Positions 15,401 to 23,721 of a DNA stretch of 35,866 nt are shown here, one piece after another. Both the position numbers and the translations under genes were made by a program. The stretch is from the NCBI GenBank assembly GCA_035620975.1, contig DASPFV010000091.1, positions 1-35,866 on the forward strand, given 5' to 3'. The DNA comes from DASPFV01 sp035620975 (GTDB lineage: Bacteria; Acidobacteriota; Vicinamibacteria; Vicinamibacterales; 2-12-FULL-66-21). Position 1 is the first letter of the stretch. Each line of letters starts with the position of its first letter. Below the pieces are notes generated by a model, which did no database searches, was not told the DNA's origin, and saw only the letters and a list, made by a program, of their open reading frames with translations.

Positions 15401-15632
15401 CTTAGCAGGTTCTCAACCCCTGCAGGCAGTTGGCGTCCGTCAATACTGCACGAGCCCACTGCAATCACGACGGAACCATACGAGGATGACACGACGATTC
15501 CCCGAAAGAATCACCCTATCGTCGCTTCGTACCATCGTGAGCATCGTGCTGGCCGCCGGTTCGTGCATGCGCGACTCGAGTGAATTCCACAGGAAGTGCC
15601 CTCTCCGTGTCCGTCCGTGTTGTTCCGTGGCT

Positions 15633-15638
15633 TAGAAT
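15633..15638 (+). promoter_or_regulatory. -10 element TAGAAT for rex
   Basis: TAGAAT ends eight bases before the GTG at 15647; no Shine-Dalgarno or clear -35. Fits a leaderless or near-leaderless rex mRNA. The rest of the 246-bp spacer from 15401 holds no convincing gene and no canonical Rex box. Confidence 0.55.
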
Positions 15639-15646
15639 CGTGGCCT

Positions 15647-16351
15647 GTGAAGAAACGGCTCAAGGCCCGGCCCGCCGAGGCCGGATCCGCGGCGTCCCGG
15701 GCCCCCGTCCGGGACGCGGAGTCCGTCTCCGAGCTCACGACCAACCGCCTGTCCGTCTACCTGCGCTGCCTCAACACGCTCGACGCCGCCGGCGTTCGCA
15801 CCATCTCGTCGCAGGCCCTCGCCGAGCAGTTCCACCTCAACGCCGCGCAGATCCGCAAAGATCTCGCCCATTTCGGAGAGTTCGGCGTCCGCGGCGTCGG
15901 CTACTACGTCCGGGAGCTGCGCCGCCACCTGCGCCAGATTCTCGGCCTGGACCAGCGCGTGCGCGTGGCGATCATGGGCGCCGGCAACCTCGGTCTGGCG
16001 CTGGCCGACTACCAGGGCTTCCGGCTGGAGGGGTTCGAGATCGCCGCGCTGTTCGACACGATGCGCGAGAAGATCGGCGGTGAGTCGCGCGCCGGCGTCC
16101 CCATCCACGACCTGCGGCAGCTCGAGAAGATCACCCGGCGCGAGCGCATTGCGATCGCCGTGATTGCGGTGCCGGCCGACGCCGCGCAGACGGTGGTGAA
16201 CGCCGTCGTGGATGCCGGCATCAAGGCCATCCTCAACTTCTCGCCAGGGGCGCTCAAGGTGCCGTCCGACGTCAAACTGAAGAGCGTGGATCTGACGGTG
16301 TCGCTCGAGAGCCTGTCCTTCTTCCTGGCGCAGGGCGAGCCGGCGGAGTAG
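15647..16351 (+). CDS. rex: Redox-sensing transcriptional repressor Rex
   Basis: 234-aa repressor that senses NADH/NAD+ and controls fermentation and respiration genes. N-terminal winged helix (~30-95): LTTNRLSVYLRCLNTLDAAG, LNAAQIRKDLAHFGEFGVRG. C-terminal Rossmann domain: VAIMGAGNLGLALADYQGF, the acidic AALFDTMREKIGG, then AIAVIAVPADAAQ, ILNFSPGALKVP (usually NFAP) and the domain-swapped C-terminal helix SLESLSFFLAQ. GTG 15647 is placed by the -10 element just upstream; the open frame continues further 5' without homology. moaC begins 15 bases downstream, so rex probably heads an operon with moaC and a dehydrogenase. Confidence 0.94.
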   Translation: MKKRLKARPAEAGSAASRAPVRDAESVSELTTNRLSVYLRCLNTLDAAGVRTISSQALAEQFHLNAAQIRKDLAHFGEFGVRGVGYYVRELRRHLRQILGLDQRVRVAIMGAGNLGLALADYQGFRLEGFEIAALFDTMREKIGGESRAGVPIHDLRQLEKITRRERIAIAVIAVPADAAQTVVNAVVDAGIKAILNFSPGALKVPSDVKLKSVDLTVSLESLSFFLAQGEPAE

Positions 16352-16365
16352 CGCAGGGGGCGATC

Positions 16366-16875
16366 ATGGCGAGAGCGACGCGGAAACCTCCGCTGACGCG
16401 GGCCTCGCGGCGACGCGCGACGCCGGCACGGTTGTCGCACGTGGATGTGCGCGGCCGCGTCGCCATGGTGGACGTCGGGGCCAAGCCGATCATGGCGCGC
16501 GAAGCGGTCGCGCGGGGCCGCATCAGAATGTCGGCGGAGGCGCTCGCCCTGATCCGATCGGGGCGGGTCCGCAAGGGAGACCCGCTGCAGACGGCGCGGC
16601 TGGCCGGGATCATGGCCGCCAAGCAGACGGCCGGCCTGATCCCGCTCTGCCATCCCCTGCCGCTCTCGCACGTGGATGTCGATCTCCACCCGCGGCCGCG
16701 GGGGTACGACATCGAGGCGCGGGTCCGGACCGCGGCGCAGACGGGCGTCGAGATGGAGGCCCTCACCGCGGTCGCCGTCGCCGCGCTCACCATCTACGAC
16801 ATGATCAAGGCCGTGGACAGGCGGATGGTGATCGGGCAGATCCGGCTCGTGCAGAAGCACAAGGTTCCGATCTGA
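16366..16875 (+). CDS. moaC: Cyclic pyranopterin monophosphate synthase MoaC
   Basis: 169 aa; second enzyme of molybdenum cofactor synthesis, converting the MoaA product to cyclic pyranopterin monophosphate. Family signatures are in order: AMVDVGAKP, RKGDPLQTARLAGIMAAKQT, LIPLCHPLPLSHVDVDL, GVEMEALTAVAVAALTIYDM and IKAVDRRMVIG. The protein stops at VQKHKVPI and lacks the common C-terminal SGGKSG tail; whether this matters is unclear. The N-terminus has a basic ~20-residue extension. It sits between rex and a 2-hydroxyacid dehydrogenase on the same strand with short gaps (14 and 12 bases). No other moa gene is in the window. Confidence 0.93.
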   Translation: MARATRKPPLTRASRRRATPARLSHVDVRGRVAMVDVGAKPIMAREAVARGRIRMSAEALALIRSGRVRKGDPLQTARLAGIMAAKQTAGLIPLCHPLPLSHVDVDLHPRPRGYDIEARVRTAAQTGVEMEALTAVAVAALTIYDMIKAVDRRMVIGQIRLVQKHKVPI

Positions 16876-16887
16876 GATCCCCTTCAC

Positions 16888-17868
16888 GTGCGGATCCTGA
16901 TCTACATACAGAGCCCGTTCGCGATCTGGCGCATCCCGGCGCCGCACGTGGAGCGTCTCAGGCGCGAGTTCCCCGGGCATGATTTCGTTCAGGCACACGA
17001 CGAGCAGGAGGCGCAGCGGCTGGTGGCCGACGCCGAGGCCGCGTTCTCGTCGCACATGACGCCGGCGCTGCTGGCGGCGGCCCCCCGGCTCCGCTGGATC
17101 CACAGCCCCGCGGCCGGCGTGGGATCGATGCTGTTCCCCGCCCTGCAGCACGGTCCCGTCCTCGTCACGAACTCCCGTGGGATGGCAGCCGACACGATGG
17201 CGGAACACGTCCTCGCGGTGACGCTGGCGATGTTCCGGCGGCTGCCGCACGCGCTCCGCAGCCAGGCGCGGCGGGAGTGGGCGCAGGACGCCATCGGCCG
17301 GGCCGCCAGCCGCACGATTGCCGGCTCGCGCGTGCTGATCGTGGGGCTCGGCGCCACCGGCCTCGCTGTCGCCACGCGGATGCACGCGCTGGGCGCGGAG
17401 GTCACGGGCATCCGCCGCCGCGTAGAGAACTCCCGCCCCGACGCCGTGGCGCGCGTCGCACCTCCCTCCCGCCTCCGGGAGCTCCTGCCGGCCGCGGACG
17501 TCATCGTCCTGAGCGCGCCGCACACGCCGGAGACCCGGCACATGATCGGCGAGGCGGAGCTCGCGGCCATGTCTCCGCGGGCGCTCCTGGTCAACGTGAG
17601 CCGCGGCCGCCTCGTCGACGAGGCGGCCCTCGTGCGTGCGCTGGCCGCCGGCCGCCCGGGCGAAGCGGCGCTCGACGTGTTCCAGCAGGAGCCGCTCCCT
17701 CCCGGCAGCCCCCTCTGGACGCTTCCCAACGTCCTCATCACGCCTCACACCTCCGGCTTCCGTGCCGATCACTGGGATGCGGCGCTCCGCCTGTTCGCCG
17801 AGAACCTTCGGCGTCTGGACGCCGGTCTGCCCCTGCGCAACATGGTGGACAAGGAGGCCGGGTACTGA
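16888..17868 (+). CDS. D-2-hydroxyacid dehydrogenase
   Basis: 326-aa NAD(P)-dependent oxidoreductase reducing 2-oxoacids to D-2-hydroxyacids. The nucleotide-binding region carries VLIVGLGATGLAVATRMHAL (GxGxxG). Catalytic residues are seen: Arg in LLVNVSRGRLVDE, Glu in DVFQQEPLP and His in LITPHTSG. The catalytic domain's first part (IRILIYIQSP start, then WIHSPAAGVGSML, NSRGMAADTMAEHVLAVTLA) is closest to glyoxylate/hydroxypyruvate-reductase types, but substrate is not certain. GTG start 12 bases after moaC. Being behind rex, it may belong to NADH-responsive redox balancing; that is inference. Confidence 0.9.
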   Translation: MRILIYIQSPFAIWRIPAPHVERLRREFPGHDFVQAHDEQEAQRLVADAEAAFSSHMTPALLAAAPRLRWIHSPAAGVGSMLFPALQHGPVLVTNSRGMAADTMAEHVLAVTLAMFRRLPHALRSQARREWAQDAIGRAASRTIAGSRVLIVGLGATGLAVATRMHALGAEVTGIRRRVENSRPDAVARVAPPSRLRELLPAADVIVLSAPHTPETRHMIGEAELAAMSPRALLVNVSRGRLVDEAALVRALAAGRPGEAALDVFQQEPLPPGSPLWTLPNVLITPHTSGFRADHWDAALRLFAENLRRLDAGLPLRNMVDKEAGY

Positions 17869-17906
17869 AATCAGACTCTCCTCAGCCTGTTTCAGCGTGC
17901 GTGCAG

Positions 17907-17933
17907 CGGGCCGTCCGTCGCGGCCCGTATAAT
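17907..17933 (+). promoter_or_regulatory. Inverted repeat next to TATAAT for the acyl-CoA synthetase
   Basis: CGGGCCG-N7-CGGCCCG (17907-17927) directly abuts a perfect TATAAT (17928-17933), which ends 5 bases before GTG 17939 and 8 before ATG 17942. The inverted repeat occupies the position where a repressor would block RNA polymerase. It could instead be the tail hairpin of the rex operon, but there is no T-run. Confidence 0.6.
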
Positions 17934-17941
17934 CGGTTGTG

Positions 17942-19780
17942 ATGCCTGCCACTGGCGCCATCGCCGACGAGCCCGCGGTCGCCGTCAGAACCCTCGCAGA
18001 CCTGCCGTTCCACTTCATGGGGCGGTTTCCGAAGCCGATCCTGGTGGGCCGGTGCAGCGCCGACGGTATCGTGGGTCTGTCGAGCCAGGTTCTCTTCGAG
18101 CGCATCCGCGATCTCTCCCTCGGGGTTCAGGCGCTCGGGGTCGAGGCGGGCGACCGCGTCGCGATCGTCGCCGAGAGCCGGCCGGAGTGGCTGATGGCCG
18201 ATCTCGCGATCCTCAGCGGCGGGGCGGTCACGGTCCCCATCTACCCCACGCTGGGGTCGTCACAGGTCCGCTACGTCCTGGCCGACTCCGCCGCCCGCGT
18301 CGTGATCGTGTCGACGCGGATGCAGCTCGAGAAGGTCCAGCAGGTCCGGCACGAGCTCCCGGCAGTCGAGGCCGTCGTGCTCATGGACGGCCACCTGGAG
18401 TCGGATACGCCGTCGGTGCTGTCGTTCGCGCAGCTCGCCGAGCGCGGGCATGCCCGACTGGCCGGCCGGGAGTGGGGCGCCGCGCGGGAGTTCCAGGAAC
18501 GGGCGCGCGGCGTGCGCCCCGATCGGCTCGCGACCCTCATCTACACCTCTGGCACCACGGGAGAGCCGAAGGGGGTGATGCTGACCCACGCCAACCTGGT
18601 GGCGAACCTGCGTGCCGCCGCCGAGGTGCTGAGCGTGACGCAGGACGACGTCGCCCTGTCGTTCCTGCCGCTCAGCCACGCCTTCGAGCGGATGGTCGCT
18701 TACGTGTACCTGCTCTGCGGCGTGACGCTCGCCTTCGCCGAGTCGTTCGACACGATCGGACGCGACCTGGGTCTCGTGCGGCCGACGCTGGTCACAGGCG
18801 TGCCGCGGGTCTACGAGAAGCTGCACGCGCGGATTGTCGAGAAGGGGCAGTCGGGTTCGGCGGCGAAAGCCGCCCTCTTCCGGTGGGCCGTGGCGGTGGG
18901 CCAGGCTCGTGCGCGGGCCGTGCTGACGGGGCGGACACCGGGGTTGCTGACGTCCCTGCAGGTCCCTATTGCCGACCGCCTCGTCTTCGGCAGGATCCGC
19001 GAGGGACTCGGCGGCCGGATCCGCTATCTGATCTCTGGCAGCGCGCCGCTCCTGTCGAGCCTCGCCGAGTTCTTCTACGGCGTGGGGCTGCCCATCCTGG
19101 AGGGCTACGGCCTGACCGAGACCGCGCCCATCCTCACCGTGAACCCGCCCGACGCGCCCCGCGTGGGCACGGTGGGCAAGGCAATCCCCGGCGTGGAGCT
19201 GCGCATCGCCGAGGACGGCGAGATCCTGGCGCGCGGGCCCAACGTGATGAGCGGGTACATCAACAAGCCCGGGCCCACGGCCGAGGTTCTCCGCAACGGC
19301 TGGTTCCACACGGGGGACATCGGCACGCTCGACGCGCAGGGCTACCTGCGCATCACGGACCGCAAGAAGGATCTGCTCGTCACGTCGGGCGGCAAGAAGA
19401 TCGCGCCACAGCCCATCGAGGCGGTGCTGAAGCGCAGCCCGCTCGTTGCCGAGGCCGTCATCCTGGGCGACCGCCGGAAGTACGCGGCGGCGCTGGTCGT
19501 GCCGGAGTTCGCGCAGCTGGAGCGCCGGCTGGCCGAGCTCGGACGCCGGGTGGGGCCGCGGAGCGAGCTCGTCACGCGGCCGGACGTGCTCGCCCTCTAC
19601 CAGGAGATCGTCGACGCGCTGAACAGGGATCTGGCCCCGTTCGAGCGCGTGAAGCGCATCGCGCTGCTGCCCAGGGAGTTCTCGATCGAGTCCGGCGAGC
19701 TGACCCCCACCCTGAAGGTCAAGCGCAAGGTCGTCGAGGATCGCTGGCGCGAGACGATCGAGCAGCTGTACGTCGAATAG
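17942..19780 (+). CDS. Long-chain fatty acid-CoA ligase (AMP-forming)
   Basis: 612-aa ANL-superfamily enzyme activating fatty acids to acyl-CoA via acyl-AMP. P-loop LIYTSGTTGEPKGVMLTHAN lies near residue 200; further motifs are SFLPLSHAFERM, the LISGSAPL box, GYGLTETAPILTVN, WFHTGDIGTLDAQGYL and DRKKDLLVTSGGKKIAPQPI with the catalytic lysine region. Length and motifs match the FadD15-like long-chain subgroup. Either GTG 17939 or ATG 17942 may start; the TATAAT upstream favours a leaderless ATG. It is convergent with the cation efflux gene. Together with the PlsC-like gene and the two phospholipid methyltransferases, the window is rich in lipid functions. Confidence 0.93.
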   Translation: MPATGAIADEPAVAVRTLADLPFHFMGRFPKPILVGRCSADGIVGLSSQVLFERIRDLSLGVQALGVEAGDRVAIVAESRPEWLMADLAILSGGAVTVPIYPTLGSSQVRYVLADSAARVVIVSTRMQLEKVQQVRHELPAVEAVVLMDGHLESDTPSVLSFAQLAERGHARLAGREWGAAREFQERARGVRPDRLATLIYTSGTTGEPKGVMLTHANLVANLRAAAEVLSVTQDDVALSFLPLSHAFERMVAYVYLLCGVTLAFAESFDTIGRDLGLVRPTLVTGVPRVYEKLHARIVEKGQSGSAAKAALFRWAVAVGQARARAVLTGRTPGLLTSLQVPIADRLVFGRIREGLGGRIRYLISGSAPLLSSLAEFFYGVGLPILEGYGLTETAPILTVNPPDAPRVGTVGKAIPGVELRIAEDGEILARGPNVMSGYINKPGPTAEVLRNGWFHTGDIGTLDAQGYLRITDRKKDLLVTSGGKKIAPQPIEAVLKRSPLVAEAVILGDRRKYAAALVVPEFAQLERRLAELGRRVGPRSELVTRPDVLALYQEIVDALNRDLAPFERVKRIALLPREFSIESGELTPTLKVKRKVVEDRWRETIEQLYVE

Positions 19781-19863
19781 ATTCCGGGCTGACCGAGCAG
19801 GCTCGCGGACTCGCGACTCGACAACGGAAGCTGGAGGTCCAGAGCCGGGGCTGAGAGCCGAAC

Positions 19864-20751
19864 TCACCGCTGCGCCGGGATTTGGGATGGCGGCGGCTCG
19901 ATGTGGATGATCGCGTCCGCGATGTGAGGATAGCGGTGCATCAACCGGTCCTTCACCACGTGCGAGAGCCGGTGGGCTTCGTGCAGCGGCGTCTCGCCGC
20001 TGACCCAGACGTGCAGATCCAGGAACGTGTGATCGCGCGATCCGCGCGTGCGAATCCGATGACAGCCCATCACCTTCGGCACGCTCATCACCACGTTCCG
20101 GATATCGTCCTCTTCCAGGACGACACGGTCCGCCAGGATGCCTGACGTCTCGGCCGCGATCTGGTAGCCGGTCCTGGCGATGAACACGGCAATGACGAGC
20201 GCGCCGATGGGATCGAGCTGCGGAAAGCCCAGCCAGACGGCAGCGAGCGAGATCAGCACGGCGCAGGATGTCAGCACGTCGCTGCGCGTGTGGGCCGCGT
20301 CGGCGAGGAGCAGTTCGCTCGAGAGCCGCCGCCCCTGCGCCGACTCGTAGCGGACCACCAGCAGGTTCACGGCAAGCGTGATCAGCATGACGCCGAAGCT
20401 GGCCGCGCCCACCCGCGGAACGCCGGAGCCGTAGAGCCGCGAGATTGCCGTCTCCACCACCTCGATGACGACCAGCAGGAGGAAGACGAAGATGCCCGCG
20501 GCCGCGAGCGTCTCGTACTTGCGATGCCCGTACGGGTGCTCGGCGTCAGGAGGCTTTCGCGCGGCCCGGAGCGCAACCAGCCCCATGATGTTCGAGGCCG
20601 AGTCGGTGAGGGAATGGAAGCCGTCGGAGACGATGCTGATGGCGCCGGTCGCGTACCCGAACATCAGCTTGGCGAGAGCCACCGCCACGTTGAGCACGAG
20701 CACGAGAACGAGCACGCGCGCGATGGCGCGCTGTCGCTGGGACACGCTCAT
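19864..20751 (-). CDS. Cation diffusion facilitator family transporter
   Basis: 295-aa inner-membrane CDF antiporter, exporting divalent metal in exchange for protons. Six hydrophobic segments; TM2 carries SDGFHSLTDSASNIMGL and TM5 ADAAHTRSDVLTS. Both metal-site motifs are HxxxD; E. coli FieF has DxxxD in TM2, and HxxxD/HxxxD is the ZnT-like pattern linked to zinc preference. HPYGHRKYETLAA follows TM2. The C-terminal cytoplasmic metal-sensing domain (~205-290) contains GCHRIRTRGSRDHTFLDLHV and HVVKDRLMHRYPHIADAIIH. It ends convergently with the acyl-CoA synthetase and starts 96 bases after lepB on the same strand. Confidence 0.93.
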   Translation of the reverse strand: MSVSQRQRAIARVLVLVLVLNVAVALAKLMFGYATGAISIVSDGFHSLTDSASNIMGLVALRAARKPPDAEHPYGHRKYETLAAAGIFVFLLLVVIEVVETAISRLYGSGVPRVGAASFGVMLITLAVNLLVVRYESAQGRRLSSELLLADAAHTRSDVLTSCAVLISLAAVWLGFPQLDPIGALVIAVFIARTGYQIAAETSGILADRVVLEEDDIRNVVMSVPKVMGCHRIRTRGSRDHTFLDLHVWVSGETPLHEAHRLSHVVKDRLMHRYPHIADAIIHIEPPPSQIPAQR

Positions 20752-20847
20752 CGTAGCTCGTTGCCCGCAGGTCCGCGTCGAGAGCAGACGTGCTTCGCTC
20801 CGTCTCCCGGCTGACGCTGAACCCTGAAGGCTGAAGCCGCGAGCCGC

Positions 20848-21582
20848 TCAGAAGAGCCGCGCTTCGGAGAGCGGCCACCAGCGCAGCTGGACGCGTCCGA
20901 TCACGTACTTCTTGGGCACGAAGCGCCAGTGCCGGCTGTCGGAGCTGTTGTTGCGGTGATCGCCCATCACGAAGTAGTAGCCCTCCGGCACCACTTCGGG
21001 TCCCCAGTCGTCGTGGCTGCGATACTCGGGCGGAACGTAGTCGTCGTTGAGCGGGACGTCGTTGCGGAGGACGCGGCCGTCGACGATCCGCACCTGATCC
21101 CCTTCGGCCGCGATGATCCGCTTGACGAACGACTTCTCGGGGTTGAGCGGGTAATAGAGCATCACGATGTCGCCGACCTGCGGCTCACCCAGGCGGTAGG
21201 CCAGCTTGTTGACGATCAGCCGATCCTGATCGGCGAGCGTCGGCGCCATGCTCTGGCCCTCCACGCGGGCGACCTGCAATCCGAACGTGACGATCAGGGT
21301 CGCGTACACGGCTGCCGAGGCCAGTGTCTTCAGCCAGGCGACGACCTCCTCGACGACGCGTCCGAGACCGAATGCGGGAGCCTGGCCGGCCGCACGGGCA
21401 TCGGTCGGCGCGGTCGGAAGGCTCCCGGCCATCGCCGGAATGGGCTCTCCGGCGACCAGCGGCTCCGGCACCACGATGGGGTCGGCCCCGGGAAGCGAGT
21501 CCTCGATCCGCAGCATCTCCGGTGGGTCCGGCTGCGGAGGGGGAGTGGGCGCGGCGTAGGGGTCGTAGCTGTTGTCGTTCAT
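20848..21582 (-). CDS. lepB: Signal peptidase I
   Basis: 244-aa S26A membrane protease that cleaves signal peptides outside the inner membrane. Catalytic Ser111 is in VEGQSMAPTL and Lys154 in SFVKRIIAAEGDQV; the GYYFVMGDHRNNSSDSR box is intact. One TM helix (~85-105, TLASAAVYATLIVTFGLQV) precedes the serine. The first ~80 residues are a proline-rich acidic cytoplasmic tail (for example PYAAPTPPPQPDPPE), longer than in many bacteria. Its ATG overlaps the stop of the LytTR regulator (ATGA), an unusual genetic link between a two-component system and a housekeeping secretion enzyme. Confidence 0.95.
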   Translation of the reverse strand: MNDNSYDPYAAPTPPPQPDPPEMLRIEDSLPGADPIVVPEPLVAGEPIPAMAGSLPTAPTDARAAGQAPAFGLGRVVEEVVAWLKTLASAAVYATLIVTFGLQVARVEGQSMAPTLADQDRLIVNKLAYRLGEPQVGDIVMLYYPLNPEKSFVKRIIAAEGDQVRIVDGRVLRNDVPLNDDYVPPEYRSHDDWGPEVVPEGYYFVMGDHRNNSSDSRHWRFVPKKYVIGRVQLRWWPLSEARLF

Positions 21583-22352
21583 AGCCTCAGGTACTCGCGC
21601 AGCCGCCGGGTCTGGGCGCGGCTCACGGGGATCTCAGTCCCCTTGGCGTCCTTCATCTTGAGCAGGTAGTTCCGGCTGAACCAGGGGACGATCTCCTTGA
21701 TTTTGTTGATGTTCACCAGGTGCGACCGGTGGACTCTCCAGAATACCCCAGGATCCAGCCTGGCCTGCAATTCATCCAGTGTCCGATAGTTGGACGTCCC
21801 TGACAAGCTGTTCGTTGCGACCGTGATCACATCGTCCTCGACGGAGGCGTGGACCACCTCATCCGTGTGAATCAGCAGGTAGCGGTCTCCCACCCGCACG
21901 GCGAGCTGTTCGCGCCGCTCCTGGCGGTTGCCGAGCAGCTCCAGCAGCCGCTCGATTTCCGCCGGCCGGGACGGCCGGTCGGACTGAATCCGCCTGCGCA
22001 CCCGGTCGATGGCCGTAGCCAGGCGCCCGGCTTCGACCGGCTTGAGCAGGTAATCGACGGCATTGACCTCGAACGCCTCGATCGCGTGCTGGTCGAACGC
22101 CGTGATGAAGACGACCTGCGACTCGATCCCCCCGTCCAGCAGGCGGCGTGCCACTTCGAAGCCGGTCAGCCCCGGCATCTGGACGTCCAGCAGCACCAGA
22201 TCCGGACTCTGTTCCTCTATTACGGTCAACGCCTCCACTCCGTTGACGGCCTGGGCGACGACGTGGACCCCCTCCACCTGGCCGAGCAGGAAGCACAGTT
22301 CCTCGCGTGCCAGCTGTTCGTCGTCCACCACCACCGTACGCAGCTGCTCCAT
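21579..22352 (-). CDS. LytTR-family response regulator
   Basis: 257 aa. N-terminal receiver: RTVVVDDEQLAREELCFLL, phospho-acceptor Asp56 in LVLLDVQMPGLTGFEVA, FITAFDQHAIEAFEVNAVDY with LLKPV. C-terminal LytTR DNA-binding domain (~150-257): LAVRVGDRYLLIHTDEVVHA, TLDELQARLDPGVFWRVHRS, HLVNINKIKEIVPW, and GTEIPVSRAQTRRLREYL. It starts five bases after the stop of the LytS-like kinase and its own stop overlaps lepB. It is the cognate regulator of that kinase by position; target promoters are unknown. Confidence 0.94.
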   Translation of the reverse strand: MEQLRTVVVDDEQLAREELCFLLGQVEGVHVVAQAVNGVEALTVIEEQSPDLVLLDVQMPGLTGFEVARRLLDGGIESQVVFITAFDQHAIEAFEVNAVDYLLKPVEAGRLATAIDRVRRRIQSDRPSRPAEIERLLELLGNRQERREQLAVRVGDRYLLIHTDEVVHASVEDDVITVATNSLSGTSNYRTLDELQARLDPGVFWRVHRSHLVNINKIKEIVPWFSRNYLLKMKDAKGTEIPVSRAQTRRLREYLRL

Positions 22353-22357
22353 CAGTG

Positions 22358-23677
22358 TCAGGCAGGGATACGCGCAGGCTGAACGAGCTCGGGGACCACC
22401 ACCCGGGCGCAGGTCCCCTCGCCGGGCACGCTGTCGAGCTGCAGCTGGTAGTTGGCGCCGTAAATGACGCGCAGGCGCTCGTTCACGTTGCGCAGGCCGA
22501 TTCCTCCCTCCTTCATCCCGTCCATACGCGAGGGGTTCACGCCGACGCCGTTGTCGATGACGTCGATGACGACGTGGCCGTCCTGGCGGAGGCTGCGGAT
22601 CGTGATCCGTCCCTGGCCGATTTTCGGCGCCAGGCCGTGCTTGATCGAGTTCTCCACGAGCGGCTGGAGCAGCATGCTCGGCACGACCACGTCGAGGGTG
22701 TCGGGTGCGACGGCCTTCTCGATCGTCAGTTTCGGGCCGAAGCGGACGACCTCGATGTCGAGATATTCGTCGATGGCCTCGAGCTCCTCGCGGAGCGTGA
22801 CGAAATGCTCCTGGCTGCGGAGCAGCCGTCTGAGCAGGCCGGAGAGCTTGACGATCAGCATGCGGGCCGTCTCGGGCTGCGATCGGATGAGCGAGGAGAT
22901 GGAGGTCAGCGTGTTGAAGAGGAAGTGCGGGTTGATCTGGCTGGCCAGCGCTTCGACGCGGGCCGCCATGAGCAGCTTTTCCTGCTCCTGCAGGCGGTGC
23001 TCGATGCGGGCGCTGTTCCAGATCTTGATCGGGATCGCGACGCACAGCACGGTCGCCAGGACTACGATCGCGAGCAGCCACCAGGACGTCTGCCAGTCGT
23101 GGTAGAAGATCCGTCCGTACTGGTGCCCGATGGTCTGGCGAATGAGCTCGAGCCCGATGGGGGCTGCCAGGAGGATCACGACCCAGTCAATCTGGAACCG
23201 CCGAACCAGCTTCCAGACGTTCCGATGCAGGTCGGTGAAGAACAGGGGCGAGAAATGCCAGATGGCCTCCTTCGGACAAATCTCCCGCAGGCCGCCCCCG
23301 GCGAATCCGCAGCCGATCGCGAACGGCAGGGCGATCCACTCACCAGCGATGAAGGCGGGGACGGCCACGAGCGCGCCGACGATCGCGCCGGCGTACGGGC
23401 CGGCGAGCAGCCCGACGAGGAAGGATCCGGAGAGCGTGAGGTCGGCGGCCTCGTAGTTGAGCAGCAGGCGGGCAGCGACGCCCGCCGTCAGCGGAAGCCC
23501 GAGGCTGGCCGCGAAGACGAGCCGTTCGGGCCAATCGCGCTTCTCGGTAAGCAGGATCCGGCGGAACCAGGGGAACCGGACCAGCATCGTCGCCAGCACG
23601 GCCACCACCGCCAGCTTGACCATGAGCGTGGTGAGGAGATACTCCTCAGCCGACAGCAGCCTGGTCTCGTGCGGCAT
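22358..23677 (-). CDS. LytS/YehU-type sensor histidine kinase
   Basis: 439-aa inner-membrane kinase. The N-terminal ~190 residues have five to six TM helices of the 5TM-5TMR_LYT type (for example AGVAARLLLNYEAADLTLSG, FLVGLLAGPYAGAIVGALVA), a further TM lies near 195-215, then a short coiled linker (ARIEHRLQEQEKLLMAARVE). The His_kinase domain has phospho-acceptor His251 in ASQINPHFLFNTLTSISSLI; the ATPase domain has LLQPLVENSIKHGL, DVIDNGVGVNP and GIGLRNVNERLRV. It pairs with the LytTR gene five bases downstream. The start at 23677 is preceded by TATAAT ending nine bases upstream. Ligand unknown; relatives sense pyruvate or membrane state. Confidence 0.93.
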   Translation of the reverse strand: MPHETRLLSAEEYLLTTLMVKLAVVAVLATMLVRFPWFRRILLTEKRDWPERLVFAASLGLPLTAGVAARLLLNYEAADLTLSGSFLVGLLAGPYAGAIVGALVAVPAFIAGEWIALPFAIGCGFAGGGLREICPKEAIWHFSPLFFTDLHRNVWKLVRRFQIDWVVILLAAPIGLELIRQTIGHQYGRIFYHDWQTSWWLLAIVVLATVLCVAIPIKIWNSARIEHRLQEQEKLLMAARVEALASQINPHFLFNTLTSISSLIRSQPETARMLIVKLSGLLRRLLRSQEHFVTLREELEAIDEYLDIEVVRFGPKLTIEKAVAPDTLDVVVPSMLLQPLVENSIKHGLAPKIGQGRITIRSLRQDGHVVIDVIDNGVGVNPSRMDGMKEGGIGLRNVNERLRVIYGANYQLQLDSVPGEGTCARVVVPELVQPARIPA

Positions 23678-23686
23678 TGCCGCCCG

Positions 23687-23692
23687 ATTATA
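23687..23692 (-). promoter_or_regulatory. -10 element TATAAT for the kinase operon
   Basis: Perfect TATAAT on the minus strand, ending nine bases before the ATG at 23677. No Shine-Dalgarno and no good -35. Predicted near-leaderless start for kinase, LytTR and lepB. Confidence 0.65.
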
Positions 23693-23721
23693 GCGGGTTC
23701 AGCCACGATTCCGCCTCCGCA

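Noticed and set aside
13512..15583. Long plus-strand frames opposite the OPT transporter
   Set aside because: Rich in Arg/Asp/Gly/His with no domain; the minus strand encodes a clear polytopic transporter.
15575..15596. Possible Rex operator (GTGAATTCCAC) upstream of rex
   Set aside because: It lacks the TTGTGAA-N4-TTCACAA form and its halves are not symmetric; too weak to call autoregulation.
20752..20847. Spacer between lepB and the cation efflux gene, checked for a small gene or terminator
   Set aside because: No hairpin with T-run, no convincing -10 and no plausible short ORF with a ribosome site.
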